Made by a program: the position numbers and the translations under genes. Below, in pieces: positions 1 to 5,487 of a stretch of DNA of 7,182 nucleotides (positions are counted from its first letter, which is position 1; every line of letters begins with the position of its first letter). The DNA comes from Actinomycetes bacterium (GTDB taxonomy: Bacteria; Actinomycetota; Acidimicrobiia; Acidimicrobiales; Palsa-688), in NCBI GenBank assembly GCA_021846485.1, contig JAJZWW010000164.1, positions 1 through 7,182 on the forward strand, in the 5' to 3' direction. The notes under the pieces are model-generated. The model was not told the origin of the DNA and did no database searches. It was given only the letters and a program-made list of their open reading frames with translations.

Positions 1-559
1 GGCCCCGCCGGGGGCTCTCGTGGTTGAACAGGATGCCGGAGCTGGCGTGCATCCCGTAGCTCTCGCGGTAGTTGACGGTCATCCAGTGGCCGTAGACCTT
101 GGCCACCCCGTAAGGGCTGCGGGGATGGAACGGGGTCCGTTCGGTCTGGGGGACCTCGGCGACCTTGCCGAACATCTCGCTCGAGCTGGCCTGGTAGAAG
201 CGGATGGAGGGGTCGGTCAGCAAGATGGCGTCCAGCAGGCGGGTGACGCCGAGGGCGGTGACCTCGCCGGTGAGCACGGGCTGGATGAACGAGGTCTGCA
301 CGAAGCTCTGGGCCGCCAGGTTGTAGACCTCGCTCGGGGCGAAGTCGCGCAGCACCCGGATCAGCGAGGCCTCGTCGAGCAGGTCGGCGGGCACGAGGGT
401 GATGCGGTCCATCAGGTGGGTGATGCGCTCGAAGGTGACCGTGCTGCTCCGCCGGTGCAGGCCCACGACCCGGTAGCCCTTGTCGAGCAGCAGCTCCGCC
501 AGGTAGGAGCCGTCCTGGCCGGTGATGCCGGTGACGAGAGCGGTGCGGGGGCTGTCCAT
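1..559 (-). CDS. gmd: GDP-mannose 4,6-dehydratase, C-terminal part outside the window
   Basis: The enzyme converts GDP-D-mannose to GDP-4-keto-6-deoxy-D-mannose, the first step to GDP-fucose, GDP-rhamnose and related surface-glycan sugars. It is a cytoplasmic NADP-dependent short-chain dehydrogenase of the extended type. The 186 visible residues show the Rossmann motif GITGQDGSYLAELLL at 11-25, NLAAQSFV at 80-87, QASSSEMFGK at 123-132 and the catalytic pair YGVAK with Tyr150 and Lys154. The family block NHESPRRG at 179-186 ends at the window edge. Family members have about 320-370 residues, so roughly half is missing because the window ends, not because the gene is broken. The ATG at 559 places the glycine motif at the usual distance from the N-terminus; no good Shine-Dalgarno site is seen. 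The start lies 30 bp after the stop of the RmlC-like gene, which suggests co-transcription and translational coupling. Confidence 0.95.
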   Translation of the reverse strand, partial: MDSPRTALVTGITGQDGSYLAELLLDKGYRVVGLHRRSSTVTFERITHLMDRITLVPADLLDEASLIRVLRDFAPSEVYNLAAQSFVQTSFIQPVLTGEVTALGVTRLLDAILLTDPSIRFYQASSSEMFGKVAEVPQTERTPFHPRSPYGVAKVYGHWMTVNYRESYGMHASSGILFNHESPRRG

Positions 560-589
560 GCGCCCAGTCTTGCCGATCGCCGGCGGAGC

Positions 590-1135
590 TCAGCGCCGCA
601 GGGAGGCGTGGGGGCGGAGGTCGGCGGGGATGTCACCCCGGCGCGGGTTGGCCTGGTCGCGCTCGGAGAGGATCGGGTCGCTGACTCCCCAGTCGGCGCC
701 GATCTCCGGGTCGTCCCAGGTGACCCCCAGCTCGTCGGCCGGGTTGTAGTACTGGTCGACCAAGTAGGTGAGGGTGAGCTCGGTGAGCGACGCGAAACCG
801 TGGGCCACCCCGGGCGGGATGAACACCCCACGGCAGTTGTCCCCCGACAGCTCGAGGGTCTCGGTGGAACCCTCGCTCGGCGACCCGACCCGAAGGTCGT
901 GGAGCACGACGCGCGCCTCGCCCCGGGGCACCAGCCAGTAGTCGGCCTGGTGGAGGTGGTAGTGGAGGCCGACCACCGCGCCGGCGGCCTTGTCGGAACG
1001 GTTGGCCTGGACCATCTCCCTGCCCGCGGGGAACCACGCCCGCCGGTAGGTCTCGTAGAACCGGCCCCGGGCGTCGCCGTGGGCCTCGGGGTCGACGATC
1101 CACACGCCGTCGACAGTGGCAGAAGGGGTCACCAT
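590..1135 (-). CDS. RmlC-like dTDP-4-dehydrorhamnose 3,5-epimerase family cupin
   Basis: This 181-residue protein belongs to the RmlC cupin family, whose members epimerise C3 and/or C5 of 4-keto-6-deoxy nucleotide sugars. Visible family blocks are DARGRFYETY at 21-30, GLHYH at 56-60, IPPGVAHGFASLTE at 106-119, YLVDQYYNPADELG at 124-137, DDPEIGADW at 141-149 and ILSERD at 155-160. By comparison with known RmlC proteins, the catalytic His (58), Tyr (124) and Asp (160) appear kept. The usual RGLH arginine is Val55, and the lysine that normally follows (GK-LV block) is replaced in ADYWLVPRG. That makes the true substrate uncertain. The ATG at 1135 gives the normal family length; extending the frame upstream to 1465 would run through the small RNA locus and adds no recognisable sequence. 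It probably leads the operon with gmd, so the substrate may be a GDP-linked keto-sugar rather than dTDP-linked (inference). Confidence 0.87.
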   Translation of the reverse strand: MVTPSATVDGVWIVDPEAHGDARGRFYETYRRAWFPAGREMVQANRSDKAAGAVVGLHYHLHQADYWLVPRGEARVVLHDLRVGSPSEGSTETLELSGDNCRGVFIPPGVAHGFASLTELTLTYLVDQYYNPADELGVTWDDPEIGADWGVSDPILSERDQANPRRGDIPADLRPHASLRR

Positions 1136-1194
1136 GGGCACGGTGGGGGAGGCTACCGATCCGGGCCGCCGCCACGGGAGACGTAGCAGCCGGC

Positions 1195-1240
1195 CGCCGC
1201 CTGCGAAGGCGCCCGGGCAGGCCGGCCGGGCCTGGCGGCG
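1195..1240. repeat. GC-rich inverted repeat between the small RNA and the RmlC-like gene
   Basis: CGCCGCC at 1195-1201 and GGCGGCG at 1234-1240 are perfect complements and enclose smaller palindromes (AGGCC/GGCCT). In a minus-strand transcript this would fold in the leader of the RmlC-like gene or downstream of the small RNA. Such repeats arise readily by chance at this base composition, so a function is uncertain. Confidence 0.3.
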
Positions 1241-1301
1241 AGCTCCGCTGCGCCATCGCGACGGGCGGGGACCGGCCGCGGAGCATCCGGGCTCGGACGC
1301 G

Positions 1302-1379
1302 ACGAAGGGACCCGGCGGGGGGGTGCCTGGGTCCCTTCGCAAAGCGAGATCCGTGGGGGGGTACGGATCGGATCGCTCG
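1302..1379 (-). ncRNA. 6C small RNA
   Basis: Read on the minus strand, this stretch forms two hairpins separated by 3 nt, each with the same 8-nt terminal loop ACCCCCCC. The 5' hairpin (1377-1343) has an inner 7-bp stem GATCCGT/ACGGATC, a 3-nt bulge on its 5' side and an outer 5-bp stem AGCGA/TCGCT. The 3' hairpin (1339-1303) has an 11-bp stem CGAAGGGACCC/GGGTCCCTTCG, a one-base bulge, then GGC/GCC closing the loop. Two neighbouring stem-loops with at least six cytosines in each loop define the actinobacterial 6C RNA family, whose members include the B11 small RNA of Mycobacterium tuberculosis. C-rich loops in such RNAs are thought to pair with G-rich Shine-Dalgarno regions of target mRNAs. 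The 5' end is set by a predicted promoter, and the 3' hairpin may also act as terminator although no U-tract follows. It lies between divergent protein genes with no overlap. Confidence 0.87.
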
Positions 1380-1380
1380 T

Positions 1381-1410
1381 CAACCATTGTGCCGGCAAGC
1401 ACAAGGGTTG
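1381..1410. repeat. 30-bp imperfect dyad covering the 6C RNA core promoter
   Basis: The arms CAACC-a-TTGTGC (1381-1392) and GCACAA-g-GGTTG (1399-1410) pair over 11 positions with one mismatch and a 6-nt centre. The dyad spans the predicted -10 element and the spacer of the minus-strand small RNA promoter, so it could be an operator for a dimeric repressor. It could also be a hairpin in a longer transcript. Confidence 0.5.
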
Positions 1411-1415
1411 TCCAA
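1386..1415 (-). promoter_or_regulatory. Predicted promoter of the 6C small RNA
   Basis: On the minus strand, TTGGAC (1415-1410) and CACAAT (1391-1386) are separated by 18 bp. Each matches four of six bases of the sigma-70 consensus. Transcription would begin near 1379, just before the first C-loop hairpin, which is where a 6C transcript should start. Confidence 0.5.
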
Positions 1416-1438
1416 TGGGTGTTGGAGATACCACCCAT
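1415..1438. repeat. 7-bp inverted repeat upstream of the small RNA promoter
   Basis: ATGGGTG (1415-1421) and CACCCAT (1432-1438) are perfect complements around a 10-nt centre. The repeat touches the predicted -35 element of the small RNA and also lies upstream of the DUF3097 gene, so it is placed to bind a regulator of either direction. Confidence 0.4.
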
Positions 1439-1484
1439 CGTCCGCGCCGATGCGGCGGTGGCCACCGGGGCAGGTCCCGCCGCC

Positions 1485-1490
1485 TACCGT
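1485..1490 (+). promoter_or_regulatory. -10 element for a leaderless DUF3097 transcript
   Basis: TACCGT fits the actinobacterial -10 pattern TANNNT and ends 8 nt before the ATG at 1499. Transcription would start at or within about a base of the start codon, giving a leaderless mRNA. No -35 match is seen at the usual spacing and no Shine-Dalgarno site precedes the ATG. Confidence 0.4.
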
Positions 1491-1498
1491 CGTGGGCC

Positions 1499-2347
1499 AT
1501 GGCGTCCCCACAACCGCCCCCCGCTCGCCGCGCCGGCCGCGGCATCCTCTCGGGACCGCCCGACGGATCGTGGAGAGAGACCCGCCAGCGGCGGACGCTG
1601 TCCGCCGCGCCCGGGCTGCTCGTCACCCACCTGGGCTCGCGCTTCACCGGTACGGTGGTCCGCGTCGAGGGCAACTCGGTGGTCCTCCGTTCGGTCAACA
1701 CCGGCTTGGAGCGGCTGTTCGCCCTGCGCCCAGGGGCATTCGCCGTCGACCGGGAGCCCGTCGACCTGGTGAAGCCGGTGCCCCCGGCGAAGTCGGCCCG
1801 GGCGGGGCGGGCGCTCACGGCGTCGGGTTCGCTCGCCGTGGCGCCGGCTCGGGCCCGGGTGGCGCGCGCCGGGCGCATCCTGGTGGAGGGGGTCCACGAC
1901 GCCGAACTGGTGGAGAGGGTCTGGGGCGACGACCTCCGGGTGGAGGGGGTGGTCGTCGAGCGCCTGGACGGCATCGACGTGCTGGCCGAGGTGGTGGCCG
2001 CATTTTCTCCTGGTCCCGACGCCCGCCTCGGTGTCCTCGTGGACCACCTGGTGGAGGGCAGCAAGGAGTGGCGCCTCGCCCAGGAGGTCGCCGGGCCGCA
2101 CGTGGCGGTCACCGGGACGCCCTACGTCGACGTGTGGGAGGCCATCCGCCCCGCCGTGGTGGGCCTGCGGGCGTGGCCGCAGGTGCCGCGTGGACGGCCC
2201 TGGAAAGCCGGCATCTGCGAGGCCCTGGGCGAGCCTGACTCGGCGCGGCTGTGGAAGCGGCTGCTCGGGTCGGTACGCAGCTACGCCGACCTCGAGGCTC
2301 CCCTGGTCGGAGCGGTCGAGACGCTCATCGACTTCGTGACCACTTAG
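1499..2347 (+). CDS. DUF3097 family protein with TOPRIM-like motifs
   Basis: This 282-residue protein matches my recollection of the actinobacterial DUF3097 family in length and block order; its biochemical role is unknown. Residues 39-91 form a small beta-rich N-terminal part (LVTHLGSRFTGTVVRVEG, then ALRPGAFAVDREPVDLV). Residues 126-134 read RILVEGVHD and 177-190 read LGVLVDHLVEGSKE. The order hydrophobic strand-E-G-x-x-D followed by hydrophobic strand-D-x-x resembles the glutamate and acidic motifs of TOPRIM nucleotidyl-transfer domains, an inference from pattern only. The C-terminal part includes GPHVAVTGTPYVDVW and PWKAGICEALGEPD. I chose the ATG at 1499 because of the -10 element just before it. 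The in-frame ATG at 1415 adds an arginine-rich stretch unlike coding sequence and overlaps the dyads of the small RNA promoter. The gene is monocistronic, divergent from the small RNA and convergent with the tRNA genes. Confidence 0.88.
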   Translation: MASPQPPPARRAGRGILSGPPDGSWRETRQRRTLSAAPGLLVTHLGSRFTGTVVRVEGNSVVLRSVNTGLERLFALRPGAFAVDREPVDLVKPVPPAKSARAGRALTASGSLAVAPARARVARAGRILVEGVHDAELVERVWGDDLRVEGVVVERLDGIDVLAEVVAAFSPGPDARLGVLVDHLVEGSKEWRLAQEVAGPHVAVTGTPYVDVWEAIRPAVVGLRAWPQVPRGRPWKAGICEALGEPDSARLWKRLLGSVRSYADLEAPLVGAVETLIDFVTT

Positions 2348-2380
2348 GGAAAGGCCTCCCGGCTCACCCCATCAGGCGCT

Positions 2381-2399
2381 GCCGGGCTCCGAGCCCGGC
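2381..2399 (+). terminator. Hairpin downstream of the DUF3097 gene
   Basis: GCCGGGCTC and GAGCCCGGC are perfect 9-base complements around one base, giving about an 8-bp stem with a 3-nt loop, 33 nt after the stop codon. No T-tract follows, as is common in high-GC actinobacteria. The symmetrical repeat could also end minus-strand tRNA transcripts. A second short hairpin, GGCGC-CCT-GCGCC at 2458-2470, lies closer to the tRNA-Lys 3' end. Confidence 0.5.
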
Positions 2400-2487
2400 G
2401 ATGCTCTGCAAGGCGTCCCATGCGGCTCCCCGCTGGTACCCGAACTGGTGGCTGCGCGGCGCCCTGCGCCGTGGTGTGTTGTTGTTG

Positions 2488-2559
2488 TGCGCCCCCTGGG
2501 ATTCGAACCCAGAACCTGCGGATTAAGAGTCCGTTGCTCTGCCGTTGAGCTAGAGGCGC
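2488..2559 (-). tRNA. tRNA-Lys (anticodon CTT)
   Basis: The 72-nt cloverleaf has acceptor GCGCCTC/GGGGCGC with one G-T pair, a D-arm AGCTC...GAGC, anticodon loop CTCTTAA and T-arm CTGGG-TTCGAAT-CCCAG. The discriminator base is A. The anticodon CTT reads AAG lysine codons, the main lysine codon in a high-GC genome. The outermost anticodon-stem pair is an A-C mismatch. The 3' CCA is not encoded, so it must be added by tRNA nucleotidyltransferase. It lies 74 nt downstream of tRNA-His on the same strand, likely in one transcript. Confidence 0.96.
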
Positions 2560-2633
2560 GAATGGCAGATCGTACCCGCCCGGGTGCCAGGGTGCGGGGA
2601 GGAGGGAGGGGAGGGAGTGGAGGAGAGGAGGAG
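2560..2633. other. tRNA spacer with polypurine, G-quadruplex-type tract
   Basis: From 2596 to about 2635 the plus strand is almost purely purine. It holds four G-runs at 2596-2599, 2604-2606, 2608-2611 and 2613-2615 with short linkers, which fits the general G-quadruplex pattern. The minus-strand tRNA precursor would carry the complementary pyrimidine-rich spacer between tRNA-His and tRNA-Lys. Confidence 0.6.
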
Positions 2634-2708
2634 GGTGGCCGAGGGGACTCGAACCCCCGACTTCCAGGACCACAACCTGGCGCTCTAACCAACTGAGCTA
2701 CGGCCACC
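2634..2708 (-). tRNA. tRNA-His (anticodon GTG)
   Basis: The anticodon arm CCAGG-TTGTGGT-CCTGG carries the GTG anticodon for histidine codons. The acceptor GTGGCCG/CGGCCAC is extended by an encoded G at position -1 (2708) opposite C73 (2634), the identity element specific to tRNA-His. The T-arm is GGGGG-TTCGAGT-CCCCT. No CCA is encoded. It is the promoter-proximal gene of the two-tRNA unit; its promoter should lie within 2709-2790 but I could not assign one with confidence. Confidence 0.96.
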
Positions 2709-2784
2709 GAGGGAGGCGACAGTCTTGCACACGCTGGCAGTGGCTCCGGCCCGGGGGGCCGCCGTGCGCTTTCTCCGGGTTGCG

Positions 2785-2813
2785 GTGTCAGGTCGGCGGC
2801 CCGGGGGTATAGC
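2785..2813 (+). promoter_or_regulatory. Predicted promoter of the sigma factor gene
   Basis: GTGTCA (2785-2790) and TATAGC (2808-2813) are separated by 17 bp, each with four of six consensus bases. Transcription would begin near 2820, leaving a short leader of about 16 nt that contains the Shine-Dalgarno site. Confidence 0.4.
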
Positions 2814-2825
2814 CGTGACGACTAC

Positions 2826-2831
2826 GAGGAG
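2826..2831 (+). promoter_or_regulatory. Shine-Dalgarno site fixing the sigma factor start
   Basis: GAGGAG lies 4 nt before the ATG at 2836. The spacing is short but the match is strong, and it favours this ATG over the in-frame ATG at 2725 and GTG at 2815. Confidence 0.7.
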
Positions 2832-2835
2832 TGCC

Positions 2836-3771
2836 ATGGTCAAGGCGACATCCGACAGCGGCGAGCAGGACCTGGTCAGGCTCTACCTGGACGGCATCGG
2901 CAAGTACCCGTTGCTCACCAAGGACGACGAGGTGGCGTTGGCACAGGCGATAGAAGCGGGCCGGGCTGCAGAAGCCGAGCTCGGCGGTCCCGGTCGGCTC
3001 GCCGCGGCGCGGACCCGGGAGCTGCGGCGGAGCGCCCGTGCAGGGCGGGTGGCCACAGAGGCGTTCGTCAACGCCAACCTCCGGCTCGTGGTTTCCATCG
3101 CCAAGAAGTACCAGTCCTCCGACATGCCCCTGTTGGACCTGATCCAGGAGGGCAACCTCGGTCTCATCCACGCCGTCGAGAAGTTCGACTGGCGCAAGGG
3201 ATTCAAGTTCTCGACCTACGCGACGTGGTGGATCCGCCAGTCGATCGGGCGGGGCATCGACAACAGCTCGCGCACCATCCGCCTGCCGGTCCACGCCGGC
3301 GACCAGATCCGCCGGCTGCTCCGGGTGCGGAGCCAGATGGAAGGTGAGCTGGGCCGTCTGCCCTCGCCGGCCGAGCTGGCCGAGGTCATGCAGATGCCCG
3401 AAGAGCAGGTCAGCGAGCTGCTCCTCTACGGCGCGGAGCCGGTCTCGCTCGAGACGCCGATCGGCAGCGAGGGCGACACCGAGCTGGCCGACATCGTTGC
3501 CGATCTTTCCGCGCCGACGCCCTTCGAGTTGGCCGCGCAGGGAATGCTCCCGCACGAGGTCGAGAAGAGATCGGAGCCCCTCGATGAGCGGGAGAAGCAG
3601 ATCCTGCGGTTGCGCTACGGCCTGGACCGGGGTGCGCCCAGCACCCTCGAGGAGGTGGGCAGCGCCCTCAACCTCACCCGTGAGCGCATCCGCCAGATCG
3701 AGCGCACGGCGCTGTCGAAGCTGCGTCATCCCTCCGCTGACAACGGTGCCCACGACCTGCTCGCCAGCTGA
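2836..3771 (+). CDS. RNA polymerase sigma-70 factor, primary-like (group 1/2)
   Basis: This 311-residue sigma factor directs core RNA polymerase to promoters. Region 1.2 is DLVRLYLDGIGKYPLLTKDDE at 12-32. Region 2 runs from about 76 to 153, with NANLRLVVSIAKKY, DLIQEGNLGLIHAVEKFDW (core binding) and FKFSTYATWWIRQS (promoter melting). Region 3 covers about 155-235. Region 4 follows with LDEREKQILRLRYGLDRG and the -35 helix-turn-helix LTRERIRQIE, ending in LRHP. The protein has no long region 1.1 and is far shorter than a typical actinobacterial housekeeping SigA/HrdB. It is therefore more likely an alternative group 2 factor of the HrdA/C/D or SigB kind, possibly for stress or stationary phase (inference). 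Gln135 matches E. coli Gln437, but Gly138 replaces the Thr440 equivalent. The gene stands alone between the divergent tRNAs and a convergent propeller gene; no anti-sigma gene is adjacent. Confidence 0.95.
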   Translation: MVKATSDSGEQDLVRLYLDGIGKYPLLTKDDEVALAQAIEAGRAAEAELGGPGRLAAARTRELRRSARAGRVATEAFVNANLRLVVSIAKKYQSSDMPLLDLIQEGNLGLIHAVEKFDWRKGFKFSTYATWWIRQSIGRGIDNSSRTIRLPVHAGDQIRRLLRVRSQMEGELGRLPSPAELAEVMQMPEEQVSELLLYGAEPVSLETPIGSEGDTELADIVADLSAPTPFELAAQGMLPHEVEKRSEPLDEREKQILRLRYGLDRGAPSTLEEVGSALNLTRERIRQIERTALSKLRHPSADNGAHDLLAS

Positions 3772-3801
3772 CCCGGCCTGTCCGAGCCGGTAACGCGCTT
3801 G

Positions 3802-3838
3802 GCGCGCCGACCTCGAGGCGCCGGCCGACTCGGCGCGC
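3802..3838. terminator. Possible bidirectional terminator between convergent genes
   Basis: GCGCGCCGA (3802-3810) and TCGGCGCGC (3830-3838) form a perfect 9-bp stem around a 19-nt loop that itself holds short palindromes. It lies 30 nt after the sigma factor stop and 20 nt beyond the stop of the convergent propeller gene, so it suits transcripts from both sides. There is no T-tract. Confidence 0.5.
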
Positions 3839-3858
3839 AGCGGTGCCGGGCCCAGGGC

Positions 3859-5487
3859 TCAGCCGTCGGGGAGCCTCAGGGTGGAGATCCGCGCCCATCG
3901 CTTGCCCCCGTCGGAGCTCTCGTAGACCCCGGCTACCGGGTCGGACTTTCCTGCCGGGGCGAGGAGCAGCGCCGGGAGCCGACCGCGGGCCACGATCGAC
4001 GCGTCGAACTGGAGGGGTGGCAGGCCCACTGGGCGGCTGGCCAACGACCAGTGCCGCCCATCGTCGGCGGTGGACCACAGCGACGCCGACCCGCTGCCGT
4101 CCAGGGCCAGGACCCAGATGGACGGGCCCGCCAAGGACACCGACTCCTCACCCTGGAACTGCTCAGGGACGACTACCGGTCCGCCGGCCACCGCCGCCAC
4201 CCGCGGGCGGGCGACGCGGCCGACACTCGAGCTGCGGAGCACGTCGAGCCAGCGCCGGCCGAGGTCGGAGCCGACCAGCAGGTCGTCCGAGTAGCGGGGT
4301 ACCCCCATGGCGCCCTCTCCGTCTGGCTCGCTGACCTCTACCACGGCCCGCTCCCCGGAGCAGGCCGCCACCGAGACCAGGTCCCCGGCAGGGAGGTCTC
4401 CAGGCGGTAGGGCCATCTTCCAGTGCCCGCCGGCGTCGGTGGTGACGAGCAGCTGCGACTGCTCGCCGCGTCGCGCGACCGCCCACCCGACCGAGCTTCC
4501 CGGCTCGGGGCCGGGCCCGAAGCAGGCCGAGCCCTGGCTGCCAGCGGACAGCTCTCCCGACAGCGACCACCCGGCGGGTGCGCGAAGACGGGTCCAGCGC
4601 GCTCCGGAGTCGCCGGTGGCCCACAGGGACGCGTCGACCTGGGCCACCCCGGCGTCGTTGGACCACACCTCGGCGGCGTCGACGGGGCCGGCGAGCGGCA
4701 CCGTCCAGGGGTGGAAGGTGTTGGCGGCGTCGGTGCTCACGAGGAGCTGGTCGTAGGTGACGACCGCGACCATCGCGCGACCGGCGACGCCCACGTATTC
4801 CGCGGGGTCGGTCGGTCCGAGGCGGACCTGCCAGCGCCGGCCACCGTCGAGGGACGTGGCGACGCCGGTGCCGCCCCCGGCGACCAACACCCGGCCGGTT
4901 GCGGCGAGCCAGTTGACCTCGTCGGCAACGGTGCCCGTCGGCGGCCGGTAACCAGGAGGCGGGGGGGCGGTCAGCCGCGTCCGCCCGCTGTCGGTGGTGG
5001 ACGAGGCGGTGGCGAGCCCTGCACCGGCCTGCTGCCAGCCGCGGTTCGGAGTCGTGAACGACACTGCCAGGTCGGGCAGCGACCGGTCAGAGCGCACGAG
5101 TGACCAGGTCTGGCCGGCGTCGTCGGTGTGCAGCACCCCCCCGGGGACGGCGTCGACCCAGTCGCGCCGCCCGAGGGCCTCGAAGCCGGCCACCCGCGGT
5201 GCTCCGGGGGCCGCCCCGGTCAGGGCTCGGCCGGCGAGCCGCCACGTGCGTCCCCCGTTGGTCGAGCGCTCGACGACCAGCTCGCCGGCACCCCTGCCGA
5301 CCGGTACCAGCAGCTCGCCGGCGACCCGCTCGACCGGGCCGACCGAGCCCGCCGGCGATCGATCCCCGACCGGCCACCAGCCAAGGACCCCACCCTCCCG
5401 GGGGTGGCGGGAGGGGAGCGGACGACCAGGTCCTCCCGCCGTCTGCAGTCCGCCACACCTCGGGCCCGTGCCCCTCCCCGCAGCCAC
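3859..5487 (-). CDS. Asp-box beta-propeller protein, C-terminal part after a frameshift
   Basis: This frame carries the second part of a large secreted propeller protein. True homologous coding begins near 5400, at GGVLGWWPVG; the first 30 or so residues of the open frame are out-of-frame readthrough. About ten Asp-box (BNR) motifs of the S-x-D-x-G-x-x-W type are visible, for example STNGGRTW, TDDAGQTW, SLDGGRRW, TTDAGGHW and SSDGGKRW. Some are worn, such as TTDSGRTR and STDAANTF. Such repeats form blades in sialidases, sortilin-like proteins and Ycf48-like assembly factors. I see no catalytic residues that would mark a sialidase, so the function is unknown. The start is not independent: no Shine-Dalgarno site or signal peptide precedes it, and the matching N-terminal part lies directly upstream in another frame. 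Dropping one base near 5388-5404 joins both into 766 residues. Confidence 0.8.
   Translation of the reverse strand: MAAGRGTGPRCGGLQTAGGPGRPLPSRHPREGGVLGWWPVGDRSPAGSVGPVERVAGELLVPVGRGAGELVVERSTNGGRTWRLAGRALTGAAPGAPRVAGFEALGRRDWVDAVPGGVLHTDDAGQTWSLVRSDRSLPDLAVSFTTPNRGWQQAGAGLATASSTTDSGRTRLTAPPPPGYRPPTGTVADEVNWLAATGRVLVAGGGTGVATSLDGGRRWQVRLGPTDPAEYVGVAGRAMVAVVTYDQLLVSTDAANTFHPWTVPLAGPVDAAEVWSNDAGVAQVDASLWATGDSGARWTRLRAPAGWSLSGELSAGSQGSACFGPGPEPGSSVGWAVARRGEQSQLLVTTDAGGHWKMALPPGDLPAGDLVSVAACSGERAVVEVSEPDGEGAMGVPRYSDDLLVGSDLGRRWLDVLRSSSVGRVARPRVAAVAGGPVVVPEQFQGEESVSLAGPSIWVLALDGSGSASLWSTADDGRHWSLASRPVGLPPLQFDASIVARGRLPALLLAPAGKSDPVAGVYESSDGGKRWARISTLRLPDG

Noticed and set aside
20..1186. 388-residue open frame on the plus strand across the gmd and RmlC-like genes
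   Set aside because: It is antisense to two recognisable enzyme genes and its valine/glycine/arginine-rich product resembles no family; it is open only because of GC-biased codon use on the other strand.
1302..1438. CRISPR-like array from the series of inverted repeats
   Set aside because: The stems differ in sequence and there are no repeated direct units; only the C-rich loops are shared, as expected for 6C RNA.
1136..1465. N-terminal extension of the RmlC-like protein to 291 residues
   Set aside because: The extra residues are low-complexity, overlap the 6C RNA, and are absent from the family's usual 180-205 residue length.
2488..2708. tRNA pair as an integration site for a mobile element
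   Set aside because: There is no integrase, no repeated tRNA 3' end and no change in composition nearby.
2725..2835. Upstream in-frame starts for the sigma factor (ATG 2725, GTG 2815)
   Set aside because: ATG 2836 has a strong GAGGAG site and begins just before region 1.2; the extension covers the likely promoter.
3799..4410. Plus-strand open frame opposite the propeller gene
   Set aside because: It is antisense to clear Asp-box repeats and its translation looks like a shadow frame.
5400..5404. Programmed +1 ribosomal frameshift
   Set aside because: I see no known +1 slippery stop-codon context such as that of prfB, and a sequencing error or slippage in GC-rich runs explains the shift more simply.
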